From Diploptera punctata (Eukaryota > Arthropoda > Insecta > Blattodea > Blaberidae), in NCBI GenBank assembly GCA_030220185.1, contig JASPKZ010005705.1:1723501-1787500 (forward strand): a stretch of 64,000 nucleotides of DNA, read 5' to 3'. A model generated the notes under the pieces. The model did no database searches and was not told the DNA's origin. It was given only the letters and a program-made list of their open reading frames with translations. Numbering within the stretch: position 1 is the stretch's first letter; each line of letters starts with the position of its first letter. Position numbers and translations under genes: made by a program. Below, piece after piece: positions 21,045 through 32,300 of the stretch.

Positions 21045-21640
21045 TTCGGAATTTATCCACAATACAATGGTTTTCCATCGCCCTCAAGGAATTCATCATT
21101 TGTAGCGGTCTTGAACATCCTCAACTGTAAGTCCCAGTTCGCCCATGCACTTCTTCCCACTCCGTCCATCCAACCTTATTTAGGTCTTCCTCTTATTCAT
21201 TTTCCATCTATTCTCCATTCGAAGATTTTTTTAGGAATTTTATCAGATGATGTCCTCTAGAGTTGTCCGTACTATCTTAATCGTCATTTCACAATTGTCT
21301 ATAACACATTTCTTCCAACTTTCATAATATTTCTAATTTCAAATTTTCTATCCCCCCCATCTACATTTCTGTGATTATCTCCAATAATCCCTCTCTGTTG
21401 CTAGTAACTTGTTTTAATTGCCCATTCCTCTGATCCATATAACACAATACTTTCTGCAATATCCTTGTTAAAATATGTTTTTTACTCCATAATGCAGAGT
21501 TCAACATGCCAATTACCGGTACTCTTCGTTCATCTGCAATTATTATATTCTTTTTGCTAAATATTGTGTGCTATTTATAGTAATTTGTATTCCCCATGTT
21601 TTATATTCCTCACTTAACTTCATATCCTACGATGCACTAT
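21045..21640 (-). mobile_element. LINE ORF2 C-terminal fragment (family G)
   Basis: Read on the minus strand, broken frames give EIRNIMKVGRN, SSDKIPKKIFEWRIDGK, RGRPKxGWMDGVGRSACAN and DEFLEGDGKPLYCG. This is the post-RT tail of an RTE-like ORF2. Relatives are at 15.8 kb (minus) and 49.9 kb (plus). Confidence 0.6.
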
Positions 21641-21792
21641 ATGTATATTGTGTAATAATGACATGATCGCCAAAAATAATTGGTTATGAAAGTAATAATT
21701 TATTTCAATGTAAATCCCCACAACCTGATATTTCCTGGATCAAAGCCTTAAACGTAGGTCTACTTATTAAACTTACTATATGTGAGTTTAAT

Positions 21793-21793
<1 letters not shown>

Positions 21794-21849
<56 letters not shown>

Positions 21850-21852
21850 TTT
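21794..21852. repeat. (AAT)n microsatellite
   Basis: A nearly pure aat run. Confidence 0.95.
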
Positions 21853-21894
21853 CATTATTCAGGATTGTTTCTGATATTTACACAGGTATTCTCA

Positions 21895-22060
21895 ACCAAA
21901 ATATACAATATTTTTCTTTCACACTTCCCGATGTTGTGTGCCAGCTTCTATCATATTTCTCTGCTTTACGTTGTATTCAATTCCCTTTATCCTCGTTGGC
22001 TTTGGTCTACCACGTTTCACTTTTCCAGGAGGTATCCATTTTAATACTTCTTTGATCGCT
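21895..22060 (-). mobile_element. LINE ORF2 C-terminal fragment
   Basis: The minus strand, allowing stops, reads KWIPPGKVKRGRPKPTRIKG then EYNVKQRNMIEAGTQHRE, an RTE-like tail. The (AAT)n at 21.8 kb lies on its 3' side. Confidence 0.5.
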
Positions 22061-22407
22061 AACGAAGTGTTGTAAGTTTATTTTATACTATTTTTGAGTA
22101 GGGCTGTCCTTGACATAAGAAGCCAGAAAATGTCAGAGGCGGACAGCAGAAACAACGAGGGCGAGACTAATGACATGTCAGTACACATCGGTAATATAGT
22201 ATATACGCAAGTACTTTTATTATTATTTTACCGTTCTCTCCGTTATAGGTTTTACCCTCCTGGGTCTTAAAATCAACCGATTGACTTTAGGCAGGGAAGG
22301 TACTTTGATCTACTCATTATAAAGATACCCAGTGACGGTCCTCCCTGGATTTGTAATTATTAATATGATATGGCCACTGCCGAAAACAACACAGGAGAGC
22401 ACATTCA

Positions 22408-22838
22408 CACGGAAACTCTCAACCACTGAATGACGAAATCTATCTTGAAATTTCTTTCAGAGAAGTGTTCTGCTGTACCAATGCCGCATCCAAAAAAAAA
22501 ACATATCTGCCTTTTTAACTGAAAGGCATTAAAATCTAGTTCCAAATATCTCATTTAAACTATAGGGAAGTAATACAGCACGTGAATTGGTAGCTTGGAT
22601 AATCCTCACTATCTGCCATCCTCGCCGTGTCCCGCGTCATTTCACTCCGGTCTTACTCATATAGGGAGTCAATTTGCACCGGACATGGGTTGTCACTGCT
22701 GGATTCTAGCTTCGATTCCTGTACCTTGCAGTTAAGAACTGCAGATTTTTTTTTTTTGACAATGCATGGTACATCGCAACGTTTCTCTGAAAGAAATTTC
22801 AAGGTACATTTCGGCATGCAATGATTAGCAGTTCCCTT
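22408..22838. mobile_element. long-TIR element (M2), copy 2
   Basis: It has the same inverted ends (ggaaactctcaaccactg...; ...agcagttccctt), the gcc/ggc blocks in the arms and the GC-rich centre as copy 1. It is more diverged, especially at the left end. The short frames crossing it are incidental. Confidence 0.7.
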
Positions 22839-22906
22839 ATTAACGCATCTAATATACTGCATTACCGTACGTACTATATGTCCGGAGTTTAAAAAAGCAT
22901 AGGTGC

Positions 22907-23138
22907 ACTAAAAAAGTCGCTTTTTGGACGCTTAAATGGCTTACGCTGCCCAAACCATAACAAATACACCAAATTAGTGTAAAGAGAATTGAATATCTCA
23001 AAAAAAATTACAAAAAACGTCCACGATAACACTTGTCTATCATTAACGGATAACTTAAAATGTCAATTTTTGTCTTTCAACTCATTTATGCCAAGAAGAT
23101 CGGGATAAGTGATTCCCGAGCAACACCACATAATCAAA
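22907..23138 (+). mobile_element. Helitron-like element fragment, copy 3
   Basis: Contains aaaaagtcgctttttggacg, cttaaatggcttacgctgcc, ctcatttatgccaagaagat and gattcccgagcaacacc in the order seen in the complete copies. Both ends are missing. Confidence 0.7.
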
Positions 23139-23202
23139 TTACAAAGACTTTTCCAGCAATACAATGTTAATTCTTCTCAGATTAAATATCTTTAAATATA
23201 AA

Positions 23203-23500
23203 TCTCGAGGTGGCGTGCAGCCTTATCACGCAGAGGGCCCGGGTTCGATCCCCGGTCGGGAACAAGTTTCCTGGGTGAGGTTTTTTCGGGGTTTTTCCTC
23301 ACATGTAAGACTAATGTCAGGAAACTTTAAGGCCCAAACGGTCTCCGAACATCATATGGCCATCATCATTATCATCTTTCACGGTGTGGAAAGCAACGGG
23401 AAACTACTACACCATATATATAATTCCCTAGTAAAACCGCAAACCATAGCATGGAAAATGCTATGATTGCAGTGAAAGACCTACCCTAGGACAGAACACC
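23203..23500 (+). mobile_element. tRNA-derived SINE (type B, tail 1)
   Basis: Head ctcgaggtggcgtgcag with B box cccgggttcgatcccc, body ttttttcggggtttttcctc, and tail gtgtggaaagcaacggga then ttccctagtaaaaccgc. The first A-box bases are lost. Confidence 0.8.
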
Positions 23501-23524
23501 ACAGAATAGAAATAGTTAAACACT

Positions 23525-23780
23525 CCCTTTATAGGTATTTTTACGTGCCCTCGCCTGTTGGGCCTTATAGGGACACATCATAATCATCATAATTCATATT
23601 CGCCTTAGATTAAGCTTAAGATTAAGGACCCATCACTATCATCATCACCCATCATATCATCGGGGCAGCCGTAGCCCCGCCTTCCAGGTGTCCCAACCTC
23701 AGAAGTGGGTTACAATGCCAGGAGAAAACACCAGATATGTCGAAATGACAACCTGGGGCACTGAATAAAAAAAGTTAGTT
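23525..23780 (+). mobile_element. SINE tail pieces, including type B tail 2
   Basis: tataggtatttttacgtgcc then ccatcatatcatcggggcag, aagtgggttacaatgccagg, atgtcgaaatga and a poly-A end. Tail 2 also occurs attached to a type B head at 37803-38159. Confidence 0.55.
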
Positions 23781-23995
23781 TATATAAAACCCGTTTAAAT
23801 TATTTTGCCCACGTGAACGAGTCACGAGTGACGCTGGTTAATTACTAGTTAAGTTTGAAATAATTCATATCAACATTTTTAAAATTCATATTAAAGCACC
23901 GCTGAGGTTATGTAGTAGATATTAAATATAAAATTGGTACCTGGTAGTTCAGTCGTCCTCAACTAAATTATTAAACTTCATTAAGTAGTTCCGAT

Positions 23996-24445
23996 ATGGA
24001 GGCCTTTAAAAAAAAACAATGTTTCATCTTCTGTATTTTAACTGGTACCAGGCACCAATTTTATATTCAATATGATTTTAATTTTGAGGAAGTGGCTGAA
24101 TTCAAATACCTAGGAACAATAATCACAAATAGGAATGAGATGCACGAAGAAATTAAACATAGGCTCAATTCTGGAAATGCGTGCTATTATGCATTGCAGA
24201 GACTCTTGATGTCCCAACTCCTTTCAAAAAACGTTAAACTGAAAATATATAAAACTATTATTCTACCAGTTATATTATATGGGTGCGAAACATGGACTCT
24301 TACTTTAAGGGAGGAAAGGAGATTACAGGTATTTGAGAATAAAGTACTTAGGAAAATGTTTGGACCAAAGAGAGATGAACAGGCAGGTGAATGGAGAAGA
24401 CTACATAACAGTGAACTACATGGTCTTCATAGGAAGCCAATATAA
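23996..24445 (+). pseudogene. LINE ORF2 C-terminal frame, part 1
   Basis: The first 27 or so codons come from unrelated flanking DNA. LINE protein starts at about NFEEVAEFKYLGTIITNRNE and continues to ILYGCETWTLTLREERRLQV and RRLHNSELHG. The frame then shifts at about 24440, where one base is missing relative to the 55.7 kb copy. The catalytic reverse transcriptase boxes are absent. Confidence 0.7.
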
Positions 24446-24722
24446 TAAAAACAGTTAAGTCTCCTAGACTGCGATGGGCAGGTCATGTTGCACGTATGAG
24501 GAATGAAAGACTTGCATGGAAGCTTCGTGTAGGAATGCCAGAGGGAAAACGCCCAGTTGGTAGACCAAGAATGAGGTGGGAGAGTGGCATTAGCTATGAT
24601 TTGAGGGAAGTAGATTATACAGGAAATGATTGGAAAGCATTAGCTCAGGATAGGGATGTATGGAGAGCTTATGTCCGCGCAGCCATGAACCTATGGGTTC
24701 GATAGTGCCAGTGAGTAAGTAA
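24076..24722 (+). mobile_element. RTE-like LINE, 5'-truncated 3' part
   Basis: It starts inside the post-RT region (ttttgaggaagtggctgaat) and runs to the LINE 3' end (gttcgatagtgccagtgagt then aagtaagt). It closely matches 55.39-56.04 kb. The aagt tail repeat is typical for RTE-type 3' ends. Confidence 0.85.
24496..24705 (+). pseudogene. LINE ORF2 C-terminal frame, part 2
   Basis: After the frame slip, 69 codons give NERLAWKLRVGMPEGKRPVG, RPRMRWE and DRDVWRAYVRAAMNLWVR, the end of the ORF2 protein. It matches 55809-56018 almost throughout. Confidence 0.75.
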
Positions 24723-24828
24723 GTATATGATTTTCAGTTTCATCTGTTTTATAAATATTACATATCTGAATATTACAATATCTAAAACTGTAATACCAAT
24801 TTCTCATTTTTCAATAACTTGAAGCAAC

Positions 24829-24861
24829 GATCCTCTTCCTCTTCTTCTTCTTCTTCTCCAT
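24829..24861. repeat. (CTT)n microsatellite
   Basis: Short ctt run. Confidence 0.85.
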
Positions 24862-25440
24862 AGTAGTTTAACCTCTCGTCTTATATGTACTTTTACATGC
24901 TACACGCCGCTCGGGATCGACTAACCAGGAGAGGGATTTTACCGCGTTGGATCTCGCATATAAAATATTGACCACGCATGGACATGGAGGGCCTCCTCGA
25001 ATGAGCGATCAGCTCAATCTATAGTATCCTCTGAGACAATACAATATTAAAACGGAACATACCATTCACACACACATTCATAAAACATAATGTAGGCCTA
25101 ATATTATTAATACTTAGGCCTAATAATTTTACGTAACCTGATTAATGTAGGCATATAGGATATTATAGCCTCACTATGATGGTTGTCCAGAGCTTGCTTT
25201 GTTTCCCAGCAGCTACTATACACACTGCTCAAAAAAATTAGGGGATATTGTAGAATAACCTATTAAGACTATGTTTTTAGGAACAGTATTAGATGCAATC
25301 ACTTTCTATTATTCCAAAAGAATGTAAAAAAGAGTTTGAAGTCATTACATAACCTCTGTACCACACCAGATATTAAAGCGATCCTGATTAGGAATATGGC
25401 AAACAAACAAAGCAACATTAACATGGGTGAAAATGTTTAT

Positions 25441-26118
25441 TTAGTATGGTGTATGGTCTCCTCGAACGGCCAGCACAGCCTCACACCTGTGTGGCATTGA
25501 TGCAATGAGGTTAGCAATGAGTTCTTGGGGGATACGTGGCCACTCTTCCATAAGAGCAATATGCAGCTCTGGAAAAGTTGTGGGAGGTGCTGGTCTGCCT
25601 GCAATGCGCCTGCCTAATGCATCCCACACATGCTCAATCGGATTTAAGTCCGGGGAGGAAGCTGGCCATTGCATACGCTCGATACCCTCCACTTCCAGCA
25701 TGTCGTCCACCAAGCCAGCTCTGTGGCGTCGTGCATCATCGTCCATAAAAAGAAAAGAATCACCTATGGCACCAACATAAGGCACGATAAAAGGTCGGCG
25801 AATCTCATCTCTATACCTTACCGCAGTCAAAGTACCACCTTGGATGACGTAGAGGTCCGTACGTCCACCACTACCAACTCCTGCCCACACCATCAATCCA
25901 CCGCCACCATATGGGGATCTTTCACGTACAAAAGCTGGATTGTTTCGTGTCCCTTTTTCTCTCCAGATGAATACACGCCGACTATCACATTCCACGTTGA
26001 ATCGCGACTCATCAGAAAAAAGAACTGATCTCCATTCAGCATGCCTCCACCCACGATGTTCCTCCGCCCAGTTTCTGCGATCTCTACGGTGTTGTGGAGT
26101 TAACCTGGTACACACCAT
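25441..26118 (-). pseudogene. Tc1-like transposase, catalytic part
   Basis: 225 codons cover the DDE domain. The first Asp is in LFSDESRF, the second in FMDDDARRHRA (family norm DNARPH), and the Glu in SPDLNPIEHVWDALGR; the spacing fits DD34E. The triad appears intact. The Met at 26118 is not the true start: about one base changes the frame near GPMVCTRL, and the N-terminal part lies upstream in other frames. A full protein would be roughly 340 residues. The product would cut and paste the flanking TIRs. Confidence 0.85.
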
Positions 26119-26469
26119 GGGCCTCGGGCATAGAGATCACTTCCATGCAGTCGATTAGGGACAGTTTGAGTTGACACCCTGCGTCCTGTTGCTGTTTGAA
26201 GTGTATTTCGCAGTTGAGTTGCATTCTGCTGTCTATTCCGACAGGCTGTTAACAAGAGGTAACGGTCATCCCTTGCTGTTGTTGCCCTTGGTCGACCTTG
26301 TCCGGCTCTTCTGTGAACAGTATGTTCTTTGAAAATGATTCCAAAGTCTGCAAATCACGCTTTGAGACACCCCAATGACTTGTGCCACCTCTTGTTGTGT
26401 CTGTCCAGCTTCCATCCTTCCTATGGCCCTCCAAGCCATTGGTTCAGGTAAATCACGTTGTCGAGGCAT
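26119..26469 (-). pseudogene. Tc1-like transposase, N-terminal DNA-binding part
   Basis: From the ATG at 26469 the frame gives MPRQRDLPEPMAWRAIGRME then AGQTQQEVAQVIGVSQSVI, a helix-turn-helix of the paired-like type. It shifts frame near 26310 and continues as HRRAGQGRPRATTARDDRYL and TATGRRVSTQTVPNRLHGSD before the second shift near 26115. The GRPRATT segment resembles the basic GRPR motif between the two DNA-binding subdomains. Confidence 0.75.
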
Positions 26470-27042
26470 TACTGTCCCTAAGGCAAATCATTCACTAACT
26501 GAAAACTGGACTGGATTTAAAAACAGCAATAAAACATTCACCCCCACACCACCCTTTCACATCAACAGTACAGACACTGCCCTCTGGTGTGGTACCGAGG
26601 TTACGTAACAACTTCAAACTCTTATTTACATTATCCTGGAGTAATAGAAAGTGATTTCATCTAATACTATTCCAAAAACATAGTCTTAATAGGTTATTCT
26701 ACAATATCCCCTAATTTTTTTGTGCAGTGTATAATTAAATACAAAGATGCCGGCAACCACCACTATAATAATTCCGCATGTTAATCATTGTCAAGTATTG
26801 TCGCGCGGAACCCGCTTTTATATCAACGGATAACCATCATAATGAGGCGATAATAACTCTTGTTTTCTATTGTGTTTTTCTTACATTATGGTATTACTAG
26901 ATTTTATTTTATCGATTGCCTACGGACTGGCAACAGCACTTACGGCTTGCTGCCCATGCGACCTATTTGTAAATAACATAGTATGTATCTTACTTTTAGT
27001 GTAATAATGTCCTACTACTACTACTGCTGCTACTAAATGTGA

Positions 27043-27240
27043 CTAATATGATAATGATGATTATGACGGCCAGGTGATGTTCGGCGACCGTTTGGGACTT
27101 AATGTTTTCTGATATTTGTCTCAAAGATGAGAAAAAAAACTTCGAAAAAAAAACAACAAGGAAATTTGTCCCGACCCGGAATGGAGCCCGGCCATGCTGC
27201 GTACGAGGCAGAGACGATATCTCGAGACCACATCGGTGAA
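27043..27240 (-). mobile_element. tRNA-derived SINE (type B), diverged
   Basis: The minus-strand head gatgtggtctcgagatatcg and the B-box region cgggctccattccgggtcgg match the family. The body (caaacggtcgccgaacatca, ctggccgtcataatcat) follows. The tail is short. Confidence 0.75.
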
Positions 27241-27245
27241 CTGAC

Positions 27246-27620
27246 AGGGAATATCGAAACCATTGCATGCCGAAACCTAGCTTGAAATTCAATCATTATA
27301 ATGTACAAGGGCAATGTCCAAAAAAATCTGCCTTTTTAACGGCAAGGCTCTAAAATCCGGCGCCAGATATATAATTTAAGCTACAGGGAAGTACTATAAC
27401 CCTCACTACCTGCCGTCCGCGCCGCGTCCCGCCTCACTTCACCTCGATCTTACTAATGTTGGGAGTACATCTGCTCCGTACAGTAGGTTTGCCATTGTTG
27501 AATTTTGGATTTGCTGTTAAAAAGGCAGATAACTTTGATACATCACAACGCTTCTCTGGGAGAAATTTCAAACTAGGTTTGGCATGGAATTACAGTATTG
27601 ACCGTTTTCTTGTGGGATTA
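27246..27620. mobile_element. long-TIR element (M2), copy 3
   Basis: Arms contain gccgaaacctagcttgaaat and gggagaaatttcaaactagg as inverted partners, and the centre has ctgccgtccgcgccgcgtcc as in copy 1. It directly follows the head of the type B SINE. Confidence 0.7.
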
Positions 27621-27629
27621 AACTTAATA

Positions 27630-28280
27630 TTTGAAGAAATTGTTTATTTCAAATACCTTTGTACGATAATTTATACTTCTCAACACGTTGTTAATTTAAG
27701 ATTTTGCCTAATGAATATCATAGCCTGAATAAATATTTTCAACTACATTGAGTGTAATTATAGGTAGAAATAAAAACAAAATTACTTGCAAAAATATAGT
27801 AGCTACAAAAAAGACCGTGGCTCCTTGAATTCCAGAGGCATTATTTTCATATAGACATTGTAAAATAAATTCCCAGGGATTTGTTTATCTAAGTAAAGCC
27901 ACGCTTCTGGCCTGCACGAAGAATTAATTTCATTGGCTGGCAAATTCCCCTTTACTTTATGGAAATGAGGCTTACTCTTATTTCTGCTGATCCCGCCAGG
28001 GCTACCAACCCTGCTTTTAAAATTACCGCTGTTAAATAATTCATAGACTCACCATACAATGACACAGGAAATAGACTTGTGCATACTATACAGCTTAATA
28101 ACAGTAAATACACAGCAAAACAACCCACATATACTACATTCATAATGGCTATGTAAGCATTCATTGAGATACTTAGTTATTTGTCACAGAGCTTTTTTTG
28201 CGCATTTTTACAAAATAAATTTAAACACGTGAGATTTTTAAAGTTATGAATATTTTTATTGCATTCTTATTAAAAACGCA
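27630..28280. other. unassigned DNA
   Basis: No repeat or coding sequence is recognised. The 70-codon minus frame at 27952-28164 has hydrophobic stretches but no supporting features. Confidence 0.3.
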
Positions 28281-28289
28281 TTAAAACAT

Positions 28290-28375
28290 GTCCGTCGCCG
28301 TGAAATGGTCAAACGAGTCATATCCATCCACTCCTGAAGTCGATTCCCGGCGGGATATCTTAAATCTCCATCTTG
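28290..28375 (+). mobile_element. tRNA-like SINE head fragment
   Basis: cgccgtgaaatggtcaaacg (A-box-like) and aagtcgattcccggcgggat (B-box-like) are properly spaced. It is truncated after the head. Confidence 0.45.
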
Positions 28376-28377
28376 AG

Positions 28378-28445
28378 TCTGACAAGGAACTGTCAACCAT
28401 TGTATGCCAAAATTTGCCTTTAAATTTCGATTTTAAACCCTGAAT
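28378..28445. mobile_element. M2 element arm fragment
   Basis: acaaggaactgtcaaccatt then gtatgccaaaatttgcctt matches the outer 60 bp of the M2 arm. The rest is missing. Confidence 0.6.
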
Positions 28446-28574
28446 TTCACGCATACATTTGTTACCATACAAGGATATGTAGGGACTCCATGGCAGCTCA
28501 ATGTTATAACACAAACATTTATGACAAGTTAGACCAAACATTTGTACATACATAAATTTAATAAATTAAAATGT

Positions 28575-28875
28575 GACTTTTAAAAATTTTCGCCATTTCA
28601 CACCATTCATTTCTCTTAATGTTATTCTCTCACCTCATTCTCTTGGCCTACCTACTGGGAGCTTTCACTCTGTTTTTTTTTTCTAAATAAGTTTCCACGT
28701 CCCTTTTGCATTCACCATTCGTGCCACAAGTCCTGTCCATCGCAGTCTCCGAGACATTTTTTTTTTCTTAAGCAATTTATTATCAAATACTTGCAAATTT
28801 GTTTCTCTTGTCTTACATTAAGATATCGTGCTTTACACCCATAAAATATAATTGAAAGAAATTCCTCCAAATTCC
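28575..28875 (-). mobile_element. diverged RTE-like LINE fragment
   Basis: ttctctcacctcattctctt then ggcctacctactggg, and cgtgccacaagtcctgtccat, correspond on the minus strand to the GRPRxRWE and RWAGHVxRM regions of the RTE-like ORF2. Confidence 0.55.
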
Positions 28876-29289
28876 TCATCACCTATTATTTAGTCAATAC
28901 AAGGAGTAAATCTGGATATATTAATCACAGGGTTTTTTAATGAATTTGTAATTGTTTGGGTTTTTAATAAACCCTTTCGTTTAAGCTTAAATGCCATGAA
29001 TTTATTCTGCGTGTCTGCTATTTTCAGTTTTGTTTCAGTGTTTTATATATTATAAGTATATGGAGAACTTGAAACTGAATAGAGAGATATAGATGGAGAT
29101 ATACGTACCGGTATATGTATATCAATTTTAATGTTTTCTTTAAGCTGAAATGTCATGTAATGTGTACTTGTTAATGTTTATTCATATTTAACTTGACTTT
29201 ATGGAGGACATAGAAATTAAATGAGAGAAAGAAAAAGATACATATGTAATGTCTGATTTTAAAAGTCGTTTGTTACGTGTATGAGAAGT

Positions 29290-29705
29290 AGCCTATTTAA
29301 TTGTTTATTTATCTTACCTGATGGAATTAAAACCGTAAGGTTTCTTTTCCACTTCACCAGAGTTAAATTATACATATAAAACAATTATAAAGTATCTACA
29401 ATGTAGGTCCACAGATGACAAGGAAAGAACAAAAATATTTAAGATAATATTAATAACCTGTAATTTGATTAATTATTTGATTTTGTAATGAAAATTGAAA
29501 ATATAAAATAATAATAAAAATATACCTATAACATGGTTATATATTATATTTTCTAAGGAAATATTTAGTGAGTCTTTAACTGTATTTGATTTGGTAATCT
29601 TCGATAACAGAGGAGAGGGAATTCCAGAGTCGGGTGGCTGAAACAAGAAAAGATGAGGAATAGTAAGATGTTCATTGTAGAAGTACGAGCATAAAGAGTT
29701 AAATT
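29290..29705 (-). mobile_element. CR1/L2-type LINE 3' end
   Basis: Minus-strand codons include ATRLWNSLSSVIED (closing WNSL motif). An AT-rich 3' UTR follows, then the terminus gttttaattccatcaggtaa gataaataaac. It matches 3981-4240 across the UTR and the 47.09 kb terminus at the end. Confidence 0.7.
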
Positions 29706-29937
29706 TTGTGTTATGGGTTATTCCATCGTAACGAACGTCAAGTTTTGCTTATCTTCTTGTCTTATACCTTATAAATGAGGGATTTGAAACCATTTTTAAA
29801 TTTAAAAAGAAAGCTTATTTTTCCTCATATGAGCATCCATATCCTGGTGTCCGAAAGATTCTTATCTTTTCAGCCATAGCTGATAAACATTTCTTAAATA
29901 TCATAACGAATATCATTTGATTCGGACAACAAAATGA

Positions 29938-29962
29938 CTTCTTCTTCTTCTTCTTCTTCTTG
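29938..29962. repeat. (CTT)n microsatellite
   Basis: cttcttcttcttcttcttct run. Confidence 0.9.
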
Positions 29963-30026
29963 TAAATCCTTGTTTTCTCTCAGCGAGACGTTGGCGCTAT
30001 CCCTTTACAGGAGAAAAATGCAACCA

Positions 30027-30354
30027 AAATAATTTACTTACACTTGTTTTCGGATAGATGTCATTAAGTGGCCCGGGGTCAATGTTCCGCCTAATATTGG
30101 CATCTAGGAAACCAAGCTATTACTAGAATGGGGGAAATTCGATAAATTTTGTTTAGAGGCCTTTTTATTCAAGCTTAAGGATATTTTGCGAGCCTGAAAA
30201 TATTCAGACTCGGGACCCATGGCCTAAAGTCCCTTCCGGAGAACTTGCTTCTTGGATATTTCATCCTAAAAAATCCATCAACCTCGGCCGAGTTTGAACC
30301 CGCGACCTTCGGGACCAGAGGCAAGGAGCATAATCACTAGTCCACCGTGGTCGA
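30027..30354 (-). mobile_element. tRNA-derived SINE (type A)
   Basis: Head ccacggtggactagtgattatgc on the minus strand, B box gggttcaaactc, and the type A body. The tail is shortened. Confidence 0.8.
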
Positions 30355-30790
30355 TATACATGAACAAAAAAATGACACTCGTCACAAATATTTATAATAC
30401 ACAGCCTAGATATTAAATTTTGTATTTCAGTTTATGACTGTAAATTTTCACTTCATTATTATTTATAGACGCTTTAACATTTAGGTAAAATGCATCTAGG
30501 ACTTCCAGATGTGGACACTAAATAATGTAATTCTTTTGTTATGTTTTTGTCATGAGATTCCGATGTTCACTAACTTTAATTTTAATGGAATAATGGAATG
30601 CTGAAAGAAACCATTAAACATTTTCAAAGAGGTTTACTCACAGAAACTAATTAATCTTTCTCCATTATCAGTTACACGTTCTTCACCAAATGTCACACAA
30701 CTTGACTCTTTGCATGTCTTGCAGTCTACCATTGAAATTTCCTGTCATAATTATTTATCTAGTATTTACAATCTCAGCTATTGCTTAATT
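30355..30790. other. unassigned DNA
   Basis: Nothing recognised. Confidence 0.3.
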
Positions 30791-30791
30791 T

Positions 30792-31557
30792 ATCTAATAT
30801 ATAAAAATTAATGTTTGTTTGTTCGTATTTTAGGCGCTGCCATACCATTCATCCGATTGTCATGCGGCTTTTTGCAAAATGTTCAGGATTTTTCGGAAGA
30901 ATTGTAGGCTATAAAAGAGTTGTAATTCGTCCTTAAAAATCAGCCTTTGTAGTGAAAAACGTGAAAAGGTCGCTTTTTTGGACGCTTAAATGGCTTATGC
31001 TGTCTAAACCATAACAAATACACAAAATCAGTGAACACAGAATTGAATATCACAAAAAAACTACAAAAACGTCCGCGACAGCATATGTTTATCTCTTACA
31101 GATAACTCATAATAACAATTTTTGTCTTTCATTGATGCCAAGAAGATCCGGATAAGTAGATTCCCGGTCAAGCGTAGATGCACATGGCGGGTATTCTTTT
31201 ACGGATAACTCATAATAACGAATTTTGTCTTTCAGCTCATTTATGCCAAGTAAATTGGGATAAATAGATTCCAAGATAATACCGGGTAATTAGCACGGGG
31301 TACTTTAAAATAATTACGATATAAATTTATAATATTTTTCCTTTCATGTATTCAACTAAACATAAAAACACATTAATTTTCGTCTTTCAGCTCATTTATG
31401 CCAAGAATACCGGGATTAGTAGATTCCCGGGCAACGCCGGGTAATCAGAACGGGGTATCTTAAAATAACTGCAATGTATTTTTTCCCTTTTACTTAAACA
31501 TAAAAACACGTTAATTTTCATTTATTTAGGCGTAGCAGTGCACGCCGGGTATTAGTT
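30792..31557 (+). mobile_element. Helitron-like non-autonomous element, copy 4
   Basis: Start tctaatatataaaaattaat; end cacgccgggtattagtt. It contains the same repeated modules as copy 1 (ttatgccaagtaaattggga, ttcccgggcaacgccgggta). A type C SINE is inserted in its last bases, so a duplicate of ccgggtattagtt lies beyond at 31863-31875. Confidence 0.75.
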
Positions 31558-31862
31558 AAAAGGTAAAGTGATCCCACAACAGGCCTCAGGAGGCCTTTGG
31601 GGTAGTAGGAGGTTAAGGCTCCCACTTTTTCTAGACAATCGGCACTTGATGTCAGCCGGGTTGTCAGCCCTGCGTGACGGCCGCCTTTACCCCAGAACAA
31701 GCGTCTGGTACTCATTTCCGTTAGAGGCTGAGTCGACCCCAGGACCATAGTGCCGCCAGAGGGTTTGGGTCAGTTTAAAAATCCTGACCCCAACGGGACT
31801 TGAACCCTCGACCCTCCGGCTTGTAGCTCAGTGCCTTAACCACTACGCTACGGCGTGCCCCT
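31558..31862 (-). mobile_element. tRNA-derived SINE (type C) with 13-bp target duplication
   Basis: The minus-strand head gcacgccgtagcgtagtggt then taaggcactg has an A box, and gggttcaagtccc is the B box. The body includes ctgacaacccggctgacatc. Perfect direct repeats ccgggtattagtt flank it at 31545-31557 and 31863-31875. Confidence 0.85.
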
Positions 31863-31875
31863 CCGGGTATTAGTT

Positions 31876-32150
31876 GGTTTTAGTATAAAAATTCTTTCTT
31901 TGCTTATTCTTTTTTAATAAGTGTTCACTAAGCTGAAAAGGCGGTCCTCCCTCGTACCCGAATACAGGTGCACTCCCAATGAAACACATTTGACAAGTGA
32001 GTAGCAGTGTCTTGCCTTGTCAGCCTATCCGACGCGCGACGTAGGGTTAAATAAGAGATCACTTATAACTGAGAACATATAACGTTCCTGCTTTACATCA
32101 TCGCTGATGACGTATACTCCCATAATGGTCAATATTCTGTTCCCACGAAA
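31876..32150. other. unassigned DNA
   Basis: Nothing recognised. Confidence 0.3.
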
Positions 32151-32300
32151 AATACTAAATGGATGCCACCAGGTAGAAGAAGAAGAAGACAGCAAACAAT
32201 ATCATGGACTGATTATGTTTTAAGTGTCATTAGGGGAAAATGATTGGGTGATGGAAATTGAAACGACAGAAACATTTGGAGGATAATGACAATAGAGTAA
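32150..32300 (+). mobile_element. LINE ORF2 tail fragment
   Basis: WMPPGRRRRRQQTISWTDYV-like codons followed by stops and RNIWRIMTIE resemble an RTE-like ORF2 end. Confidence 0.4.

Larger units (their letters stand above)
25221..26729 (-). mobile_element. complete Tc1-like transposon (DD34E), inactivated
   Basis: About 150-bp terminal inverted repeats (25221-25370 and 26583-26729) share attaggggatattgtagaat then aacctattaagactatgttt. TA flanks both ends (25219-25220, 26730-26731). The left end has two extra bases. The transposase lies on the minus strand in three frames. Confidence 0.9.

Noticed and set aside
25505..26158. Plus-strand frames over the Tc1-like element
   Set aside because: They are antisense shadows of the transposase frame.
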